Shown: positions 49,001-59,045 of the stretch, one piece after another
Position numbering within the stretch: the first letter of the stretch is position 1
How the letters are laid out: each line of letters starts with the position of its first letter
Assembly: GCA_003439945.1 (NCBI GenBank)
Contig: QVRM01002091.1
Span: 1 to 64,000, forward strand
Origin: Dermanyssus gallinae
Taxonomy: Eukaryota; Arthropoda; Arachnida; Mesostigmata; Dermanyssidae
Direction: 5' to 3'
DNA: 64,000 nt
The notes under the pieces: model-generated
The model's database searches: none
What the model was told of the DNA's origin: nothing
Seen by the model: the letters and a program-made list of their open reading frames with translations, nothing else
Program-made: the position numbers and the translations under genes

Positions 49001-49729
49001 CCATACGTTTGGTACCAAAATGATCGCATTTGCTGTATATGTTAGCTTTGAACACGTGGGTGGTCGTAGGGTTATGATTCTGAAGTATTTGGCGTGAACG
49101 CTAATAAAGAACTTTATTTTTGGCGAATTCTCTTCTAAGCGACCATGTCGCGTCTTCTGACCGGCCTTGCATATTCTTCACATGGAGCAGAATTTTATCG
49201 CGAACACGACGGTGTGCTTAGTTTCTGTCTAGGAAGATTGGTTGTCTCGCAACAGCACGTTTTGTGCTCCTATGTCGGGCAAAATCGGCAGTCTCATAAA
49301 TTGTAGTAATTTCACTCTCATTCCAAAACAAGACTTCTTAGAGACCATGTTCCATTGGAAAAAATATTTGCTTTAACGAGCTCTACAATTTTTTGTATCG
49401 CTATAAAATTCTTTCTGTCACACCCTGTATATATACATTTCATGAATGTTGGTTGACGTATTTGCAGTTGTTTTACATCAATATTTTGTCGCCAAAGGCC
49501 GAGGCTGATGTTGAAGGTAGACAAATACGCTCTTAATAGGAACCGCTTTGTTCATATAATTTCCTGCACACGACCCAATACGACGCCAATAGACACCGAA
49601 CTGCCCTTACCAGACCTGCAAAGACACATAATTATATTTGTAAATACAAGCATATATAATGAACATATAATGAACTTTGAGAAAAATGGCGTGACAGGTT
49701 TGCTAAGAGACACTCGTACGTCGATGTAA
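43325..49729 (+). CDS. Predicted five-exon gene for a 95-residue protein, unknown function
   Basis: Five exons with consensus splice sites agree in phase at every junction and end in TAA: 43,325-43,329 (ATG CG), 44,813-44,859, 45,697-45,767, 49,468-49,516 and 49,614-49,729. In order they encode [35 protein letters not shown] with [22 protein letters not shown], and [18 protein letters not shown] with a tail ending [17 protein letters not shown]. The product is helical-looking, charged and soluble, without signal peptide or membrane segment. AATAAA lies at 49,927, 200 bases after the stop. Intron 3 contains a CR1-like LINE and a fold-back transposon; intron 4 is only 97 bases. I do not recognise the family. 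Exons 3-5 are better supported than the tiny first exon, whose start is chosen by phase and by the GC-rich leader. Confidence 0.55.
44813..44859 (+). CDS. 95-aa gene exon 2
   Basis: A 47-base exon between acceptor CTAAATTGACAG (with a branch-point-like CTAAAT) and strong donor GTAAGA. In phase it reads [15 protein letters not shown] and ends in phase 1, matching exon 3. Confidence 0.45.
45697..45767 (+). CDS. 95-aa gene exon 3
   Basis: A 71-base exon between acceptor CATTCTTGCAG and donor GTACGT. It reads [20 protein letters not shown] then THK, phase 1 to 0. The other two frames contain stops. Confidence 0.55.
46023..46054. repeat. (TA)n microsatellite cluster with GTATAC interruptions
   Basis: TA tracts with repeated ACATATATACATG units extend over about 45,990-46,110. 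The tyrosine-rich antisense frame here is repeat translation. Confidence 0.85.
46340..48150 (-). pseudogene. CR1-like LINE reverse-transcriptase fragment
   Basis: This non-LTR retrotransposon pol remnant is antisense in intron 3 of the 95-aa gene. From high to low coordinates it shows a linker region, then [40 protein letters not shown] and [18 protein letters not shown] frameshift near 47,200 follows, then [20 protein letters not shown] and the catalytic YADD (IYADDVKMY, about 46,930). The thumb block [17 protein letters not shown] lies near 46,550. The motif order is that of CR1/L2/jockey-type RTs. No endonuclease domain is visible, so the copy is 5'-truncated. Stops and frameshifts (46,836, about 47,200) make it inactive. 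Confidence 0.88.
48358..49435. mobile_element. Complete fold-back transposon, 1.08-kb palindrome
   Basis: The left end TATATATACAGGGTGTGACA is matched by its reverse complement at the right end (CACACCCTGTATATATA). The two arms stay complementary with scattered mismatches and a few indels all the way to the centre near 48,896, where about 60 GC-rich bases form the loop. There is no coding capacity. TA-rich flanks suggest a TA target. Single-arm relatives occur at 26,617 and 30,312. It sits in intron 3 of the 95-aa gene, just before exon 4, so it would form a very large hairpin in the pre-mRNA. Confidence 0.9.
49468..49516 (+). CDS. 95-aa gene exon 4
   Basis: A 49-base exon between acceptor GTATTTGCAG and donor GTAGAC. 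It reads [16 protein letters not shown], phase 0 to 1. It begins 32 bases beyond the end of the fold-back transposon. Confidence 0.55.
49614..49729 (+). CDS. 95-aa gene exon 5 and stop
   Basis: Acceptor GCCCTTACCAG, phase 1. Reads [18 protein letters not shown] then [20 protein letters not shown] and stops at TAA 49,727-49,729. Codon use is varied and not repeat-like, unlike most open frames here. Confidence 0.6.
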
Positions 49730-49926
49730 TGTTTCGCGTTTGGTACTTCCGGATATGTCCCAGTATCAGAGAGAAATATATATATATATTTTTTAAAAAG
49801 CTGGTACAAGAACTATCAGTATAAGCGCCTAAGACTGCACGAGTTGCTGTCATTGACTCATTTGCTTGGAGAGTTGCATGAAACGCTCGTGACAGCCACG
49901 ATTATTAAACATTCATCCCTATTTTG

Positions 49927-49932
49927 AATAAA
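49927..49932 (+). terminator. Poly(A) signal AATAAA for the 95-aa gene
   Basis: AATAAA lies about 200 bases downstream of the TAA stop on the plus strand. Confidence 0.5.
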
Positions 49933-50033
49933 AGAGATTAGGTATTGCATTCTACACATATTGATGTGCAAATGTGCATAGAATAGCACTTCAGGAAGCA
50001 TGAATATATATATATATATATATAATTTTTTTT

Positions 50034-50039
50034 TTTATT
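50034..50039 (-). terminator. Poly(A) signal for the unrecognised minus-strand gene
   Basis: AATAAA on the minus strand (TTTATT on plus) lies about 100 bases after the TAA at 50,141-50,143, followed by an A-run. The signals of the two converging genes are about 100 bases apart, each within the other gene's 3' flank. Confidence 0.5.
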
Positions 50040-50140
50040 GTATATTACCTACCACATGTATTGCTGCCCATGTGGGTAATTGTTGAAAGCGAGATTATTG
50101 TTTTGCTGTCAAGCGCTCAAATCGAAGTGGCAAAGTTTAC

Positions 50141-50214
50141 TTACAGAGAGGTCTGTTTCCGCAAGCGGCACTTCATCTTTGGAACGATCACAGTGCGGAG
50201 ATCCCCCTCTGGCG
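50141..50214 (-). CDS. Unrecognised gene, putative terminal exon
   Basis: Acceptor GATGCTACCGCAG gives the phase required by the previous exon; an alternative acceptor at 50,245 does not. Reads APEGDLRTVIVPKMKCRLRK then QTSL and stops at TAA. CTCTGTAAGT at the end could instead be a donor, in which case the gene continues. Confidence 0.45.
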
Positions 50215-53200
50215 CTGCGGTAGCATCCTCAAATAAGACACCCGGCTGCGTTGCCAGCGCTGAAATAGAAAGACGCGCGTTGAGCGCCACCACAACAACA
50301 ACACACATACAGGGGAAGAATCACACACACAGACAGAAACGAGCCGGACAATGCCATCGTTAGACTGGGTATAACAACAATCGTGCCGCCACAGGGTCTC
50401 AACTCGTTTACAGAGGTATATGTTTGCTCTCTGTCTCTCTCTTCCAAGGGTAAATGTGTGGCAGTGTTGTGAATCTTCTTCCAACGCATATATAAATATA
50501 CATATGTATAACATATGATAAATACATACATATGCGGACTCAACGACAAATCATGGGGGAGCTGTCGGTTACACCTTTACGCCTATACCAATCGATACCA
50601 TATCGACTACGTGACAAGTAGGTGAATCGAATCCAAAGGGAAAACACTCACGGGTCTAGAGTGGGGAACAGAGAAGCAATAGATCGGTTCAAAATAAAGG
50701 CAGTAATGGTAGTGCTCGGCGATTTCACTGCACACCGTCCGTCAACGACAGCGAGCGTTAAGTTCAAGGCGAACGGGTGTTCATTCTATAGCAGCTGAAG
50801 TTCACACACATACAGGCACTACGATTGACCACGATTCGACGTATACAACCAATGGCGAGTGCTCAGTTACCGGTGTCGGTCGGAAGGATCGGCCGCGTTA
50901 ACGCGATGACGACGGACTTTGCTCATCGAGAGAAGCAGCCTAGCACAACGAACGCTCAACAAGACGATTTGGTATGAATACCGACGACCAGGTTGTTTCG
51001 TTTCGTCAATGTCGCCTGCAGAATATTCGCTTAGTCGGATGACTGAAGACGCAGAATCGTATGCTACATCGTTTAACAATAGGACACAGCCATAGGCGCG
51101 AACTTGGCTGCTGTATCTATAGAAAGAGGCCGTTTAGAAGGATATTCGGACGAACGACTCAAATAGTCTGTCTATATACGGCAGCATCTGCATCAATAAT
51201 AATAATAATAATAATAGTATGTTAGGGTATCAGCGTACAGTTCATGATAGTTACTTCCCTTTGGGCTCCTCCACCATTTGTCTGGGGAAATCATAACGAA
51301 TAATTGAATAGATTCGCGCAGTCATATATATATACATAAATATAGAAAGCATCGAATAAGAAATCTACGACATTGCCGTCGACAAGTGCGGGTTTGGTGA
51401 CGCTTGTTGCTCGAAGAAGGAAACGAGGCGACGAAGCGAAGGAATGCCATGTGTTGCTGCTTGCATCAATGAGCTTGCACAGACGTGAAAAAATGCCGAG
51501 TTATATCTGAACGCCTATACACGTATGGTGTAGGTATGATCATGGTAGTTCTTTCTGAACGGGATTACGAGAATCGGCCCGATTCGAACAAAAATGGCAT
51601 AATCGAAAAGCTGAAAGCGTTTTAGGAGCGGGAGACTGGTAGTCGTAGAACCACCGAACGTAGGTTGGAAGTAGATACACGTAGAAGGCATACGTAGGCA
51701 TGTGGATGTGCATACGTGTACGTATGTATGTATGTATGTATGAATGTATATATATGATATACTGGATGTGTAAGAATATACGCATAAGTAAATTGCTATG
51801 TCGTCTGTAGCTAACTATGCATATAGATATTGATGATCATGTCTAATGTGCTTACGAATACGAGAGTAGTAGATAAATTGACACCTACGACACCTTTGGG
51901 TCAGTCAGTCAGGCCTTCAGTCTCGAATTGTCTTGCTTCGTGATCCGACAAGGTATCCGCCATTTGCCAATTTGCTGTCACCGCCGGGTACACCCATCCC
52001 ACCTCCCCTCCCATACGCACACACGCACACACAATACACGCGTTCCCGACAAAGGTGGCACGCCGTCGATTGTAACGTAGATTGTCGTCTCTACCGATGG
52101 AACCGCGTTTGCTCGATAGTGCCGAAGTGGTAGCAGCAGTGGTAGTAGTAGTAGCGGTAGTAGAAGTAGTTTGTAGTAGACATGAGGTTGAATTGCTCGG
52201 CTTAACGACATCATCATGATCAATCGACATCATCATCATCATCGTGATCATCATAGTCTCGTCGATTTCGGGCTGTTCTGTGAATACGTTTCCTGCGAAT
52301 ACGTTTGCTGTTTGCTGCTTGCTAGCAGAGCAGCTTGCTTATCCAATTTGAGCTAGCTGGTGCAAGTTGCCTGCCCGTTTGACACGTTTGCCCGAGAGAG
52401 GCAACCAGCTACCGACCTCTAGGACTTGCAAGTGGAGTCAGTCACCCGCCTTCAACGCAGGTGGTCATCTGTCGGTCCTGTATAGAGAACAGCAATTTTA
52501 CGCATATTTACGCCATACTCCGTTAGCCGACACCAGCCCGAGGGCAAGGCCTTCGGCTGACGGAGGTGGAAAGCGTCCACTGCTGAAGTCCCAGCAGTCG
52601 GTATCTGGCTGCTGATCTGAGGGCAAGGCAGTGAAACAATCGGTAAACTGCTGTACGCGACTGCCGCTTCGTAACACGAGCACCGCTAATCGCGGCGACC
52701 ACGTCTGGCCGATGAGGCCGTTGTCCGAGAGAAGATGCTGCTGGCCGCTGTATATCTGTCGACAAGGATATCATAGAGAGAGAGAGAGAGAGAGATACAA
52801 GAGTGTCATCATGAAACACGGCCTCGCCGCGAAGAACTCCAGAGCGTGTCCTCCACGCCCTAGTAGTAGTAGTACCCCAATCGCCCGCCCTGTTCAAACC
52901 CTGGTGCTTTTGAGCTTCAACCTGCTAGTTTCAATTGATGATTAGATGAAGCACTCAAATCGACTCGGTTGAACTAGCTACAGCGCGAACGAGGATCACG
53001 AGCGAGGTAGGGTAGGTATCAGATCTCTATACACGGTCGAGAAGTAACGCCATCATCATAACTGAATGCTATGGGCAGGCACCACGTCGATACATACCTC
53101 CATAGGAAAAGCGCCACGCCGGCTGTACACAAGCTGAATAGACGACATTGCAGTTACTTAACAGATCCAACATGACTGGAATGCATACACGATTAAATTT

Positions 53201-56200
53201 GCTGCACGGTTCTTGGCAGCTCTGTGGCCATATATGTTAACGTATATAGTAACAAAGTTTGCAGCTTTGTACCGCAGCTGTTATAAAGTAGTTAGTGTGT
53301 TTTAAATCGATCACGTTGCTAATAGGTGGTCAGCAAACGTTCGCATTATTTGAAGTCATTTTAATTTAGAAACCCACATTTGGCGCCAGTGACGCGGTGC
53401 GCAAGAGTAAAACTCGCTGAGGTGCTCGGTTGATCCAGCATAAACAACAACAAGCGTGCGACTTTCAAGTCGCAAACGTTGCAAAGTCATTTATGTTCGT
53501 CGACGTCAGACAATCTTGGCCTTTTTTACCGGCAACTTCACAACGGGCTACAAAAGATCATGTTCCCGTTATCGATAGTCGAAGGAAAATGAGGCCATTA
53601 CGAAGTGGGCCGCAGAGATTGATTAGGACGCTGACGAATGCCAGTGTCCAATTGATACGTCCAGCTTCATTGCCTCTGGGAGACGCTATTAAATGATCCG
53701 TAGTCGTTTACTGAGCTTACTTGACGTCATCGCCAATGGCCAATTAGACGATTTTCGAAATACAGAGCAGTCTTCCCATCACATGTCGCTCATTTATTTG
53801 ATAGCAAATACGTTGACGTTGTGAAGACTAAGTAGGTCCATGGTGAAATGAAATAAAGACTGAGCTCTCCTACTGATTGCCGTAGTGAATATCGAGTGAC
53901 AAAAAACTAACTAAACTTCAGATAGAATCAGCGGTTGGTTGGTGGTACGCAAACGGCCGGCAAAGTTTGTCTCCCTGAATCAATCATCTATTGGCCTGAG
54001 CAGTGGCACGCTTAAAAATATCGTCAAAAACTTTTCAGACGATGATAAATTCGTGCCTTGCTTCATCCTATAGCCGTCAGCCATACCAGCCTCCAGACAG
54101 ACCAGGAGTAAATCGCCCTTTTAGCCAAAAAACAAGCACTATTCGCAAAACGAGCTGCATTAAGCAATTTTAGGAATCTATAGGTAAGATGCTGTCTGTT
54201 ACAACTGCTCTCACATTGGACTAAAACTGCTTAAAGCAACAAAGTAGGCGACCTTGCACTCTGCGCTTACAGAATCCTTTTATAGTCACGTTGACTAAAA
54301 GTACCTTCCAGACAAAGCATCAGGTCGCTGAAAGTATGGACGAATTTCCTAAACGTCGACGAATCATGACAGCTAAATAAATGCCGAGCGTGTTACACAG
54401 CGACACGGCAACATATCTGCACAACTCATCATTCTCTAATCTAGTAGTGTGCGCAGTGCAAGGTTGCTGATGCGGATCCTAAGTTGAAATATAAAATGTC
54501 AAAAAACTGTAGATCCCATGTCAATATAGTTAGATCCAGGATTCAAGGGAGAGCCACGACGAAGTAGTGCAACATGGCAAATATAAAGCAGGTACCACTC
54601 AGCCGCAACGTTCACTGCAGGTCGGATTGGATTTATAAAGAAGCTTCTGAAAAGCGATAACAAATCGGCGCGTGCAGTTTGGAATAACCTTTTATAGAGG
54701 TATATATATAAATGTGTTCGGTACCGAAAAGCATTAAGGTTGGGACTTGGTAGTGTCCCTGGGCTATGCGTCGTGCATCAGCCTTTGCAGCTAACTGTTT
54801 CATCGTCTCTCTCCCCTTTTCTGCCTCCATTCAATTAAGCACTTGTCTAGAGATCTAACATGAATTACAAAATTGTGCATGGTTCGCCCGTCCATGCTTA
54901 AAGCAACCAATGCACATTATTCGGGTTATTGACTGCTTTCTGTAAAAATGACGTAAACGCTGCCACAACCAAGGCTTTAATTGCCAATGTCTGAAACACT
55001 CGGGGTAAACAAGCTGGATACCATCAGCTGTGGAAATCTTGGACTTAAAGTATTTCCATGAAAACCACATCCCATCGAGGAGCCTGAACATCAAGCTACC
55101 GACACAGTTATACTTGTATCGCACATTAAACGGGTTGAATTTGAGTGATAGAACCGAAGAGAAATTTCCGTAAACCGCCTTATTCGTTAATCGAAATAAC
55201 TTCCGCTTCTATAAAAGTTATTATTCGAAGTTTGAAAAAACAAGTTATTGTATTATATAATAAAATTAGAACTGTATTATCTTTTATATCATATTTGAAT
55301 TTTTAAAAAATCTAACTAAAATATATTATGACGCATTCAAAAATAGACTTTACAATAATCCACCAAGCATCTAATATAATTTAAAAAAAGTCTCGTAACA
55401 CTAAACGTGCTAACATTAGTGAATATACCCAGCTATATACGAAGCCGTTTATGTCAACAATTATTTGTACTGGGGTAACACGGCCTACGTCTTTTAAAAT
55501 AAATTCATAGAACGCAAAAGTTTACCTCGGATCAAGGGCGAATCTTGAGTCAACACAAAACTACCCTTCGGCAGTATGCGCAGAGTCTCCCCGAGAAGCG
55601 GTGTCTCGACTAGCGTCACCTCAGTCGCTGGTCCCAGAACTTCAACAGATCGAAGAAGCGGACAGTGGCCCACTGCAAATAAAAATCACCCAGTGAGATA
55701 GGTCATGGCACAACATGCAGCCGCTTCTAAAAAGCTAAAACATTAAAGAATATACTTAAATTAAAGCCCTAGTGATAATACAGTTACCAGCTTTTTTTCA
55801 TATGTAGAATGTGGTGCATACAATCATGCACACCATTGACTAAAACCAAAACTCAAAACACTAATGTCCTTTTATAAACAACGCTGAAAATACGCTATAT
55901 GGGTGGACATGCTACTTTACAATAAACCTCTACTCAATTTGCAATTATTTCTCGTTTTTAGGGACCTAATGTGAATTAGTGTTTAAATATACCTGATATT
56001 GCGGCTGATTCGAGTACTTAAATCGTCTGCAGGCACATTATTCACTCATTTTCTCTCTCAAGCGTAGGTATATTGCGTCTGGTTGCAAAATTAGGCGACC
56101 CGAATGAAAGACGGGCCGTGTAAATGGCCTACCTTGCAACGTGTCGAGGTGAGGGCAATCTGTGGACAAATGGGCAACCGAAGTCTTCACTAGGGAGACA

Positions 56201-56475
56201 GACTTAAGTTGCTCGCCTTTTAGAGAAAGACTGAGGCCTCTGTTAGACGTCACACTACTAGACCTCGACCCAACGATCGCTGAAGATGGAGACGTTGTTG
56301 CTGTTGTAGCTGTAGAAGTTGGCGGTTCTTTCCCATTTGCTCCTGACGCGGCTTCGTCGACCGTCAGCTGAGAACGGGCGGCCGACGAAGACGAGGCCGC
56401 TGAGGTAGGTGCCGTTGCCCCGGGAAAAGCTCGGGTCGCCACCCGAGGTGCGTCGCCACAGCGACGAAGTAGGTC
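50141..56475 (-). CDS. 3' part of an unrecognised minus-strand gene (three exons)
   Basis: Exons 56,133-56,475, 55,526-55,672 and 50,141-50,214 join in consistent phase (0 to 1, 1 to 1, 1 to stop) with GT-AG borders. The first encodes DLLRRCGDAPRVATRAFPG, then a Ser/Thr/Ala-rich disordered stretch, then STDCPHLDTLQ. The second encodes VGHCPLLRSVEVLGPATEVT, ending FVLTQDSPLIR. The third encodes APEGDLRTVIVPKMKCRLRK and QTSL before TAA. The CPHLDTLQVGHCPLL spacing recalls cysteine-containing leucine-rich repeats, as in F-box/LRR proteins, but this is too short to assign. Upstream exons are not identified. A possible in-frame link to the duplicated ferredoxin exons is discussed in the findings. 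The 5.3-kb last intron is long and could hide further exons. Confidence 0.55.
50250..55500. other. Long intronic or intergenic stretch with no assigned gene
   Basis: It contains short (GTA)n tracts (about 52,137-52,172), a (GA)n tract (52,776-52,794) and an (ATA)n tract (51,196-51,216). GC-richer sequence occurs near 52,400-52,900. A minus-strand open frame at 54,855-55,124 ends in CIGCFKHGRANHAQFCNSC, a zinc-ribbon-like Cys pattern, but lacks splice or family support. Nothing else is recognised. Confidence 0.45.
55526..55672 (-). CDS. Unrecognised gene, penultimate exon
   Basis: This 147-base exon lies between acceptor TTTTATTTGCAG and donor GTAAAC. Only one frame is open, and it is the frame dictated by the previous exon. 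It encodes GHCPLLRSVEVLGPATEV, then TLVETPLLGETLRILPKGSF, then VLTQDSPLIR. Confidence 0.65.
56133..56475 (-). CDS. Unrecognised gene, Ser/Thr-rich exon
   Basis: This 343-base exon runs from acceptor TTCATTCGGCAG to donor GTAGGC. It encodes 114 residues: a short basic start (DLLRRCGDAPRVATR), a low-complexity Ser/Thr/Ala region, then NRGLSLSLKGEQLKSVSLV and STDCPHLDTLQ. Codon use is mixed and GC-rich relative to the flanks. Confidence 0.65.
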
Positions 56476-56524
56476 CTGCCGAATGAATAAACACAGCTCA
56501 CCGTTTAAGCAATCTGTTAATGCA

Positions 56525-56558
<34 letters not shown>

Positions 56559-56559
<1 letters not shown>

Positions 56560-56625
56560 ATATTGTGGTGATTTATTAATCATTTACAATATGTTTGCAC
56601 ACTTGGCAGTGCTCGTCTTAATAAA
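56559..56625. repeat. Dispersed repeat fragment, partner at 2,963-3,029
   Basis: ATTGTGGTGATTTATTAATC and onward, through TTTGCACACTTGGCAGTGCTC, matches 2,963-3,029 with few changes. Like its partner it directly follows a (TA)n tract (56,531-56,553). Confidence 0.6.
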
Positions 56626-56830
56626 AATGGTGGTAAAAAGGTGTCACGTGAGGTTAAGAATCAGCTGTCCGTGTCCTTGCTTGATAGTAGCCCCCGCTCT
56701 TATGGACCGGGTGCGAGCGGTATATCCTCAAGGTTCCTTGCAACGTTAAGACGGTAAGATTCCATAAGATTCCTCTTCGTGACGCCGAGCCCCAAGATCG
56801 TACTCGCAGATTCGGAGTCCCATACACCAC

Positions 56831-57648
56831 TCATAGACATAGTGATAGCTCCGAATCTACAAGGTCATATTTGGCGATCTTGTCCTGCCGAGCTTTTGCG
56901 AGGTCCCTGTTCGGGCCGCAAACCTCGGCATCTAAAACCCAGACCTCGGTAGGTGTTGTTATTACGAGGTCGGGCTTCAGACCCGGTGCGCCCTGTCGAC
57001 AGAATACTCGCTCACGAACCACCTCATGACCCCTCTCGCGGAGAAGACGTGCCACGCGATCACAAACGTCGTCATGTCTCCTTATAGTTTGTTTGTGTGT
57101 TGTATCGCACATCTGAGCAACATGAGCCAACGTCTCAGGCGCATGACACCCGTGCCTACAACGTTTGTTGTAGCCCGGGCGTCCCCTGGCCAATCTGGCA
57201 CGCGTTGGTAGTGCGTTGATCCTGAGCTTTAGTAGGTTTAAATACTCCTTACCAGATAGGTAGGGCATACCCTTAATCCAATAATGTACAAAGGGCGTTT
57301 CGTGTGATTTTTTAAAATTTGCCCCATCGAACGTGTTGTGTAGTTGTTGAGACCAGTAATTGGTCTCTTTTTTAGCGAGTCTGTTCAAAAATATGAGTCT
57401 TTGGTGGGTTTTAAGGGGAGCTATCGTGAATCTGTTGAGTAAATTAAGGAGTGTATCCTTGGTGGAATCAACTCTGCCATTGCTGTCAAAGTCGACTCCC
57501 AGATATCTCCATCGATCGCTCATACCTTTAGCTGGCCATTGCCGATCTCCAACGTTAAATTCTGGTACGGTATTAATAAAACCTTTACCTTCCTTCCTAT
57601 TAAATAGGTGGGAGATAGCAAAGCATTTATTAGTATTAATTTCAAGGC
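56831..57648 (-). pseudogene. R2-like LINE, 3' part of ORF (zinc knuckle and restriction-like endonuclease)
   Basis: This is the C-terminal portion of a site-specific-type non-LTR retrotransposon protein. From the duplication junction at 57,649 downward, an open frame carries an RT C-terminal block (YLGVDFDSNGRV), then a CCHC knuckle CRHGCHAPETLAHVAQMC. The restriction-like endonuclease region follows, with GLKPDLVITTPTEVWVLDAE (PD...D-type motif). It ends at a stop near 56,831. The frame has no visible lesions but is cut off upstream by the duplicated block. R2-clade elements normally insert in rDNA or other fixed targets; no rRNA sequence is seen here. Confidence 0.82.
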
Positions 57649-58514
57649 CTATCAGTGAGATGCCTGAGGAATTGAATCTATTTTATGGATCAGTTGTAAC
57701 GATCTTGACCAATATTGCACCAAAGTCCGTTCCAGAAATGTTAAATTTTCAGCAAATGAGAGCCCAACGGAGAATGACCGAATTAAACCTTCAGACGAGA
57801 GTAGAAAATCCTGGATTGCTTTAGAGAGTGATTACAGGAGACGAGTCATGGGTGTATGGTTAGGACATCGTAACCAAGCCTAATCCTCCCAGTAGTGCTT
57901 TCAAAGAGAGAAGGTCGATCGAACAAATTCAGATCAAACAGATTCAACACCAAGGTCGTTTTGACAGTTTTTCTTTACTACAAGGGCATCGTCTTCCACG
58001 AATTTGGTTCTATGGACAACAAGAAGACTGCGAAGATTTTAAATAGATTGCGCGAAAATATTCGGCGTAAGAGGCCTGAGCTCCGGGTAAACAGCGCTTG
58101 GATTCTCCATTACGACAACGCACTGGCGCATACATCGTTACTGCTTTCAGATTATTTAATAAATAATATATTTAATGAACAATCCAATTTCTAAATTTTC
58201 GCAGCCGACCTATTCGGACTTGGAACCCCTTGCTTGAATCCTGGACGTTTCACTGTTTCCGCGGATAAAACAATATTGAAGGTACAACATTTCGAGACTG
58301 TAGAGAAGATAAAGAAAAAATCACAAGAGCAACTCAACTCAATTCCGGAAAAAAGCGCTGCGCTTAAAAATGTTTTGAAAAGCTGGAAAGAAGGTGGCAC
58401 AAGTGCATTGCAGCGGCTGAGAGCTATTTTGAAAGCAACAAAAACACTTTGAAGAATTAAACAACATTTTGTTTTTCTAAATTTGTGTCAGAATACTTTT
58501 GAGCTGCCCTCGTA
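57649..58514 (+). mobile_element. Mariner element, 5'-truncated by the duplication breakpoint
   Basis: Copy of the element at 33,590 lacking its first ~140 bases including the left terminal repeat. The right end GCCCTCGTA is retained at 58,514. The stops and frameshifts of copy 1 are shared, showing that the element was already dead when duplicated. A small extra segment near 58,160 (TAAATAATATATTTAATGAA) is specific to this copy. Confidence 0.88.
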
Positions 58515-58823
58515 TATATATATATATGTCCTCCAGCATATAAACCCCTAATCTAACGCACATTGTACATGCAGATGATAAAAACGAATTACAAGTTTTG
58601 CCAAGTTTTACAAGAACAAGTTTATTTTGATTCTGCGAATTTCGTCTACAAGAAAGCCAGTGTTTGTCTGCTGCACTTGGCTGAGGTCGAAAGAGTCCGT
58701 GCTTACTGTGGTGGTTTGTAGATCTACCCCCCGACTTACTTCTCGTCACTCCTTCACAATATATATCACCAGTGTCTTCCATACTCAGATGTTTGGCTCA
58801 CTGAGCAAGCGTTAAAGCAACGG

Positions 58824-59010
58824 AAGCAACCCTATTTTTTATAGCCAATAATAATTTTATTATATCCTGTTTTCATTCAGCTATGTTAGCACTTTGGAGT
58901 GTTACAATTGTCTCCGCATGAACGTGTACTCACGGGTTCTCTAACCAAATTATAAACCCCAATTATTAAATTATTAAATTAAAAACCCAATTATAAAAAG
59001 CAACCCTATT
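58824..59010. mobile_element. 161-base insertion with 13-base direct repeats, copy 2 only
   Basis: AAGCAACCCTATT occurs at 58,824-58,836 and again at 58,998-59,010, bracketing 161 bases absent from copy 1. There the site reads once, as AAGCAGCCCTATT (about 34,922). The right end of the insert is A/T-rich (AAATTATTAAATTAAAAACC). The layout fits a short retroposed insertion with a target-site duplication; the source family is not recognised. Confidence 0.65.
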
Positions 59011-59045
59011 ATAAAAACCGACTCCTCGAAGTTCGTAATCGGCAA

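Noticed and set aside
50145..50245. Longer version of the terminal exon using the acceptor at 50,246
   Set aside because: Its phase conflicts with the preceding exon and would hit a stop; the acceptor next to 50,214 fits.
54855..55124. 89-codon minus-strand frame ending in a CxxC...CxxC pattern
   Set aside because: The zinc-ribbon-like ending is suggestive, but no family match, splice signals or neighbouring exons support it; kept only as a remark in the non-coding entry.
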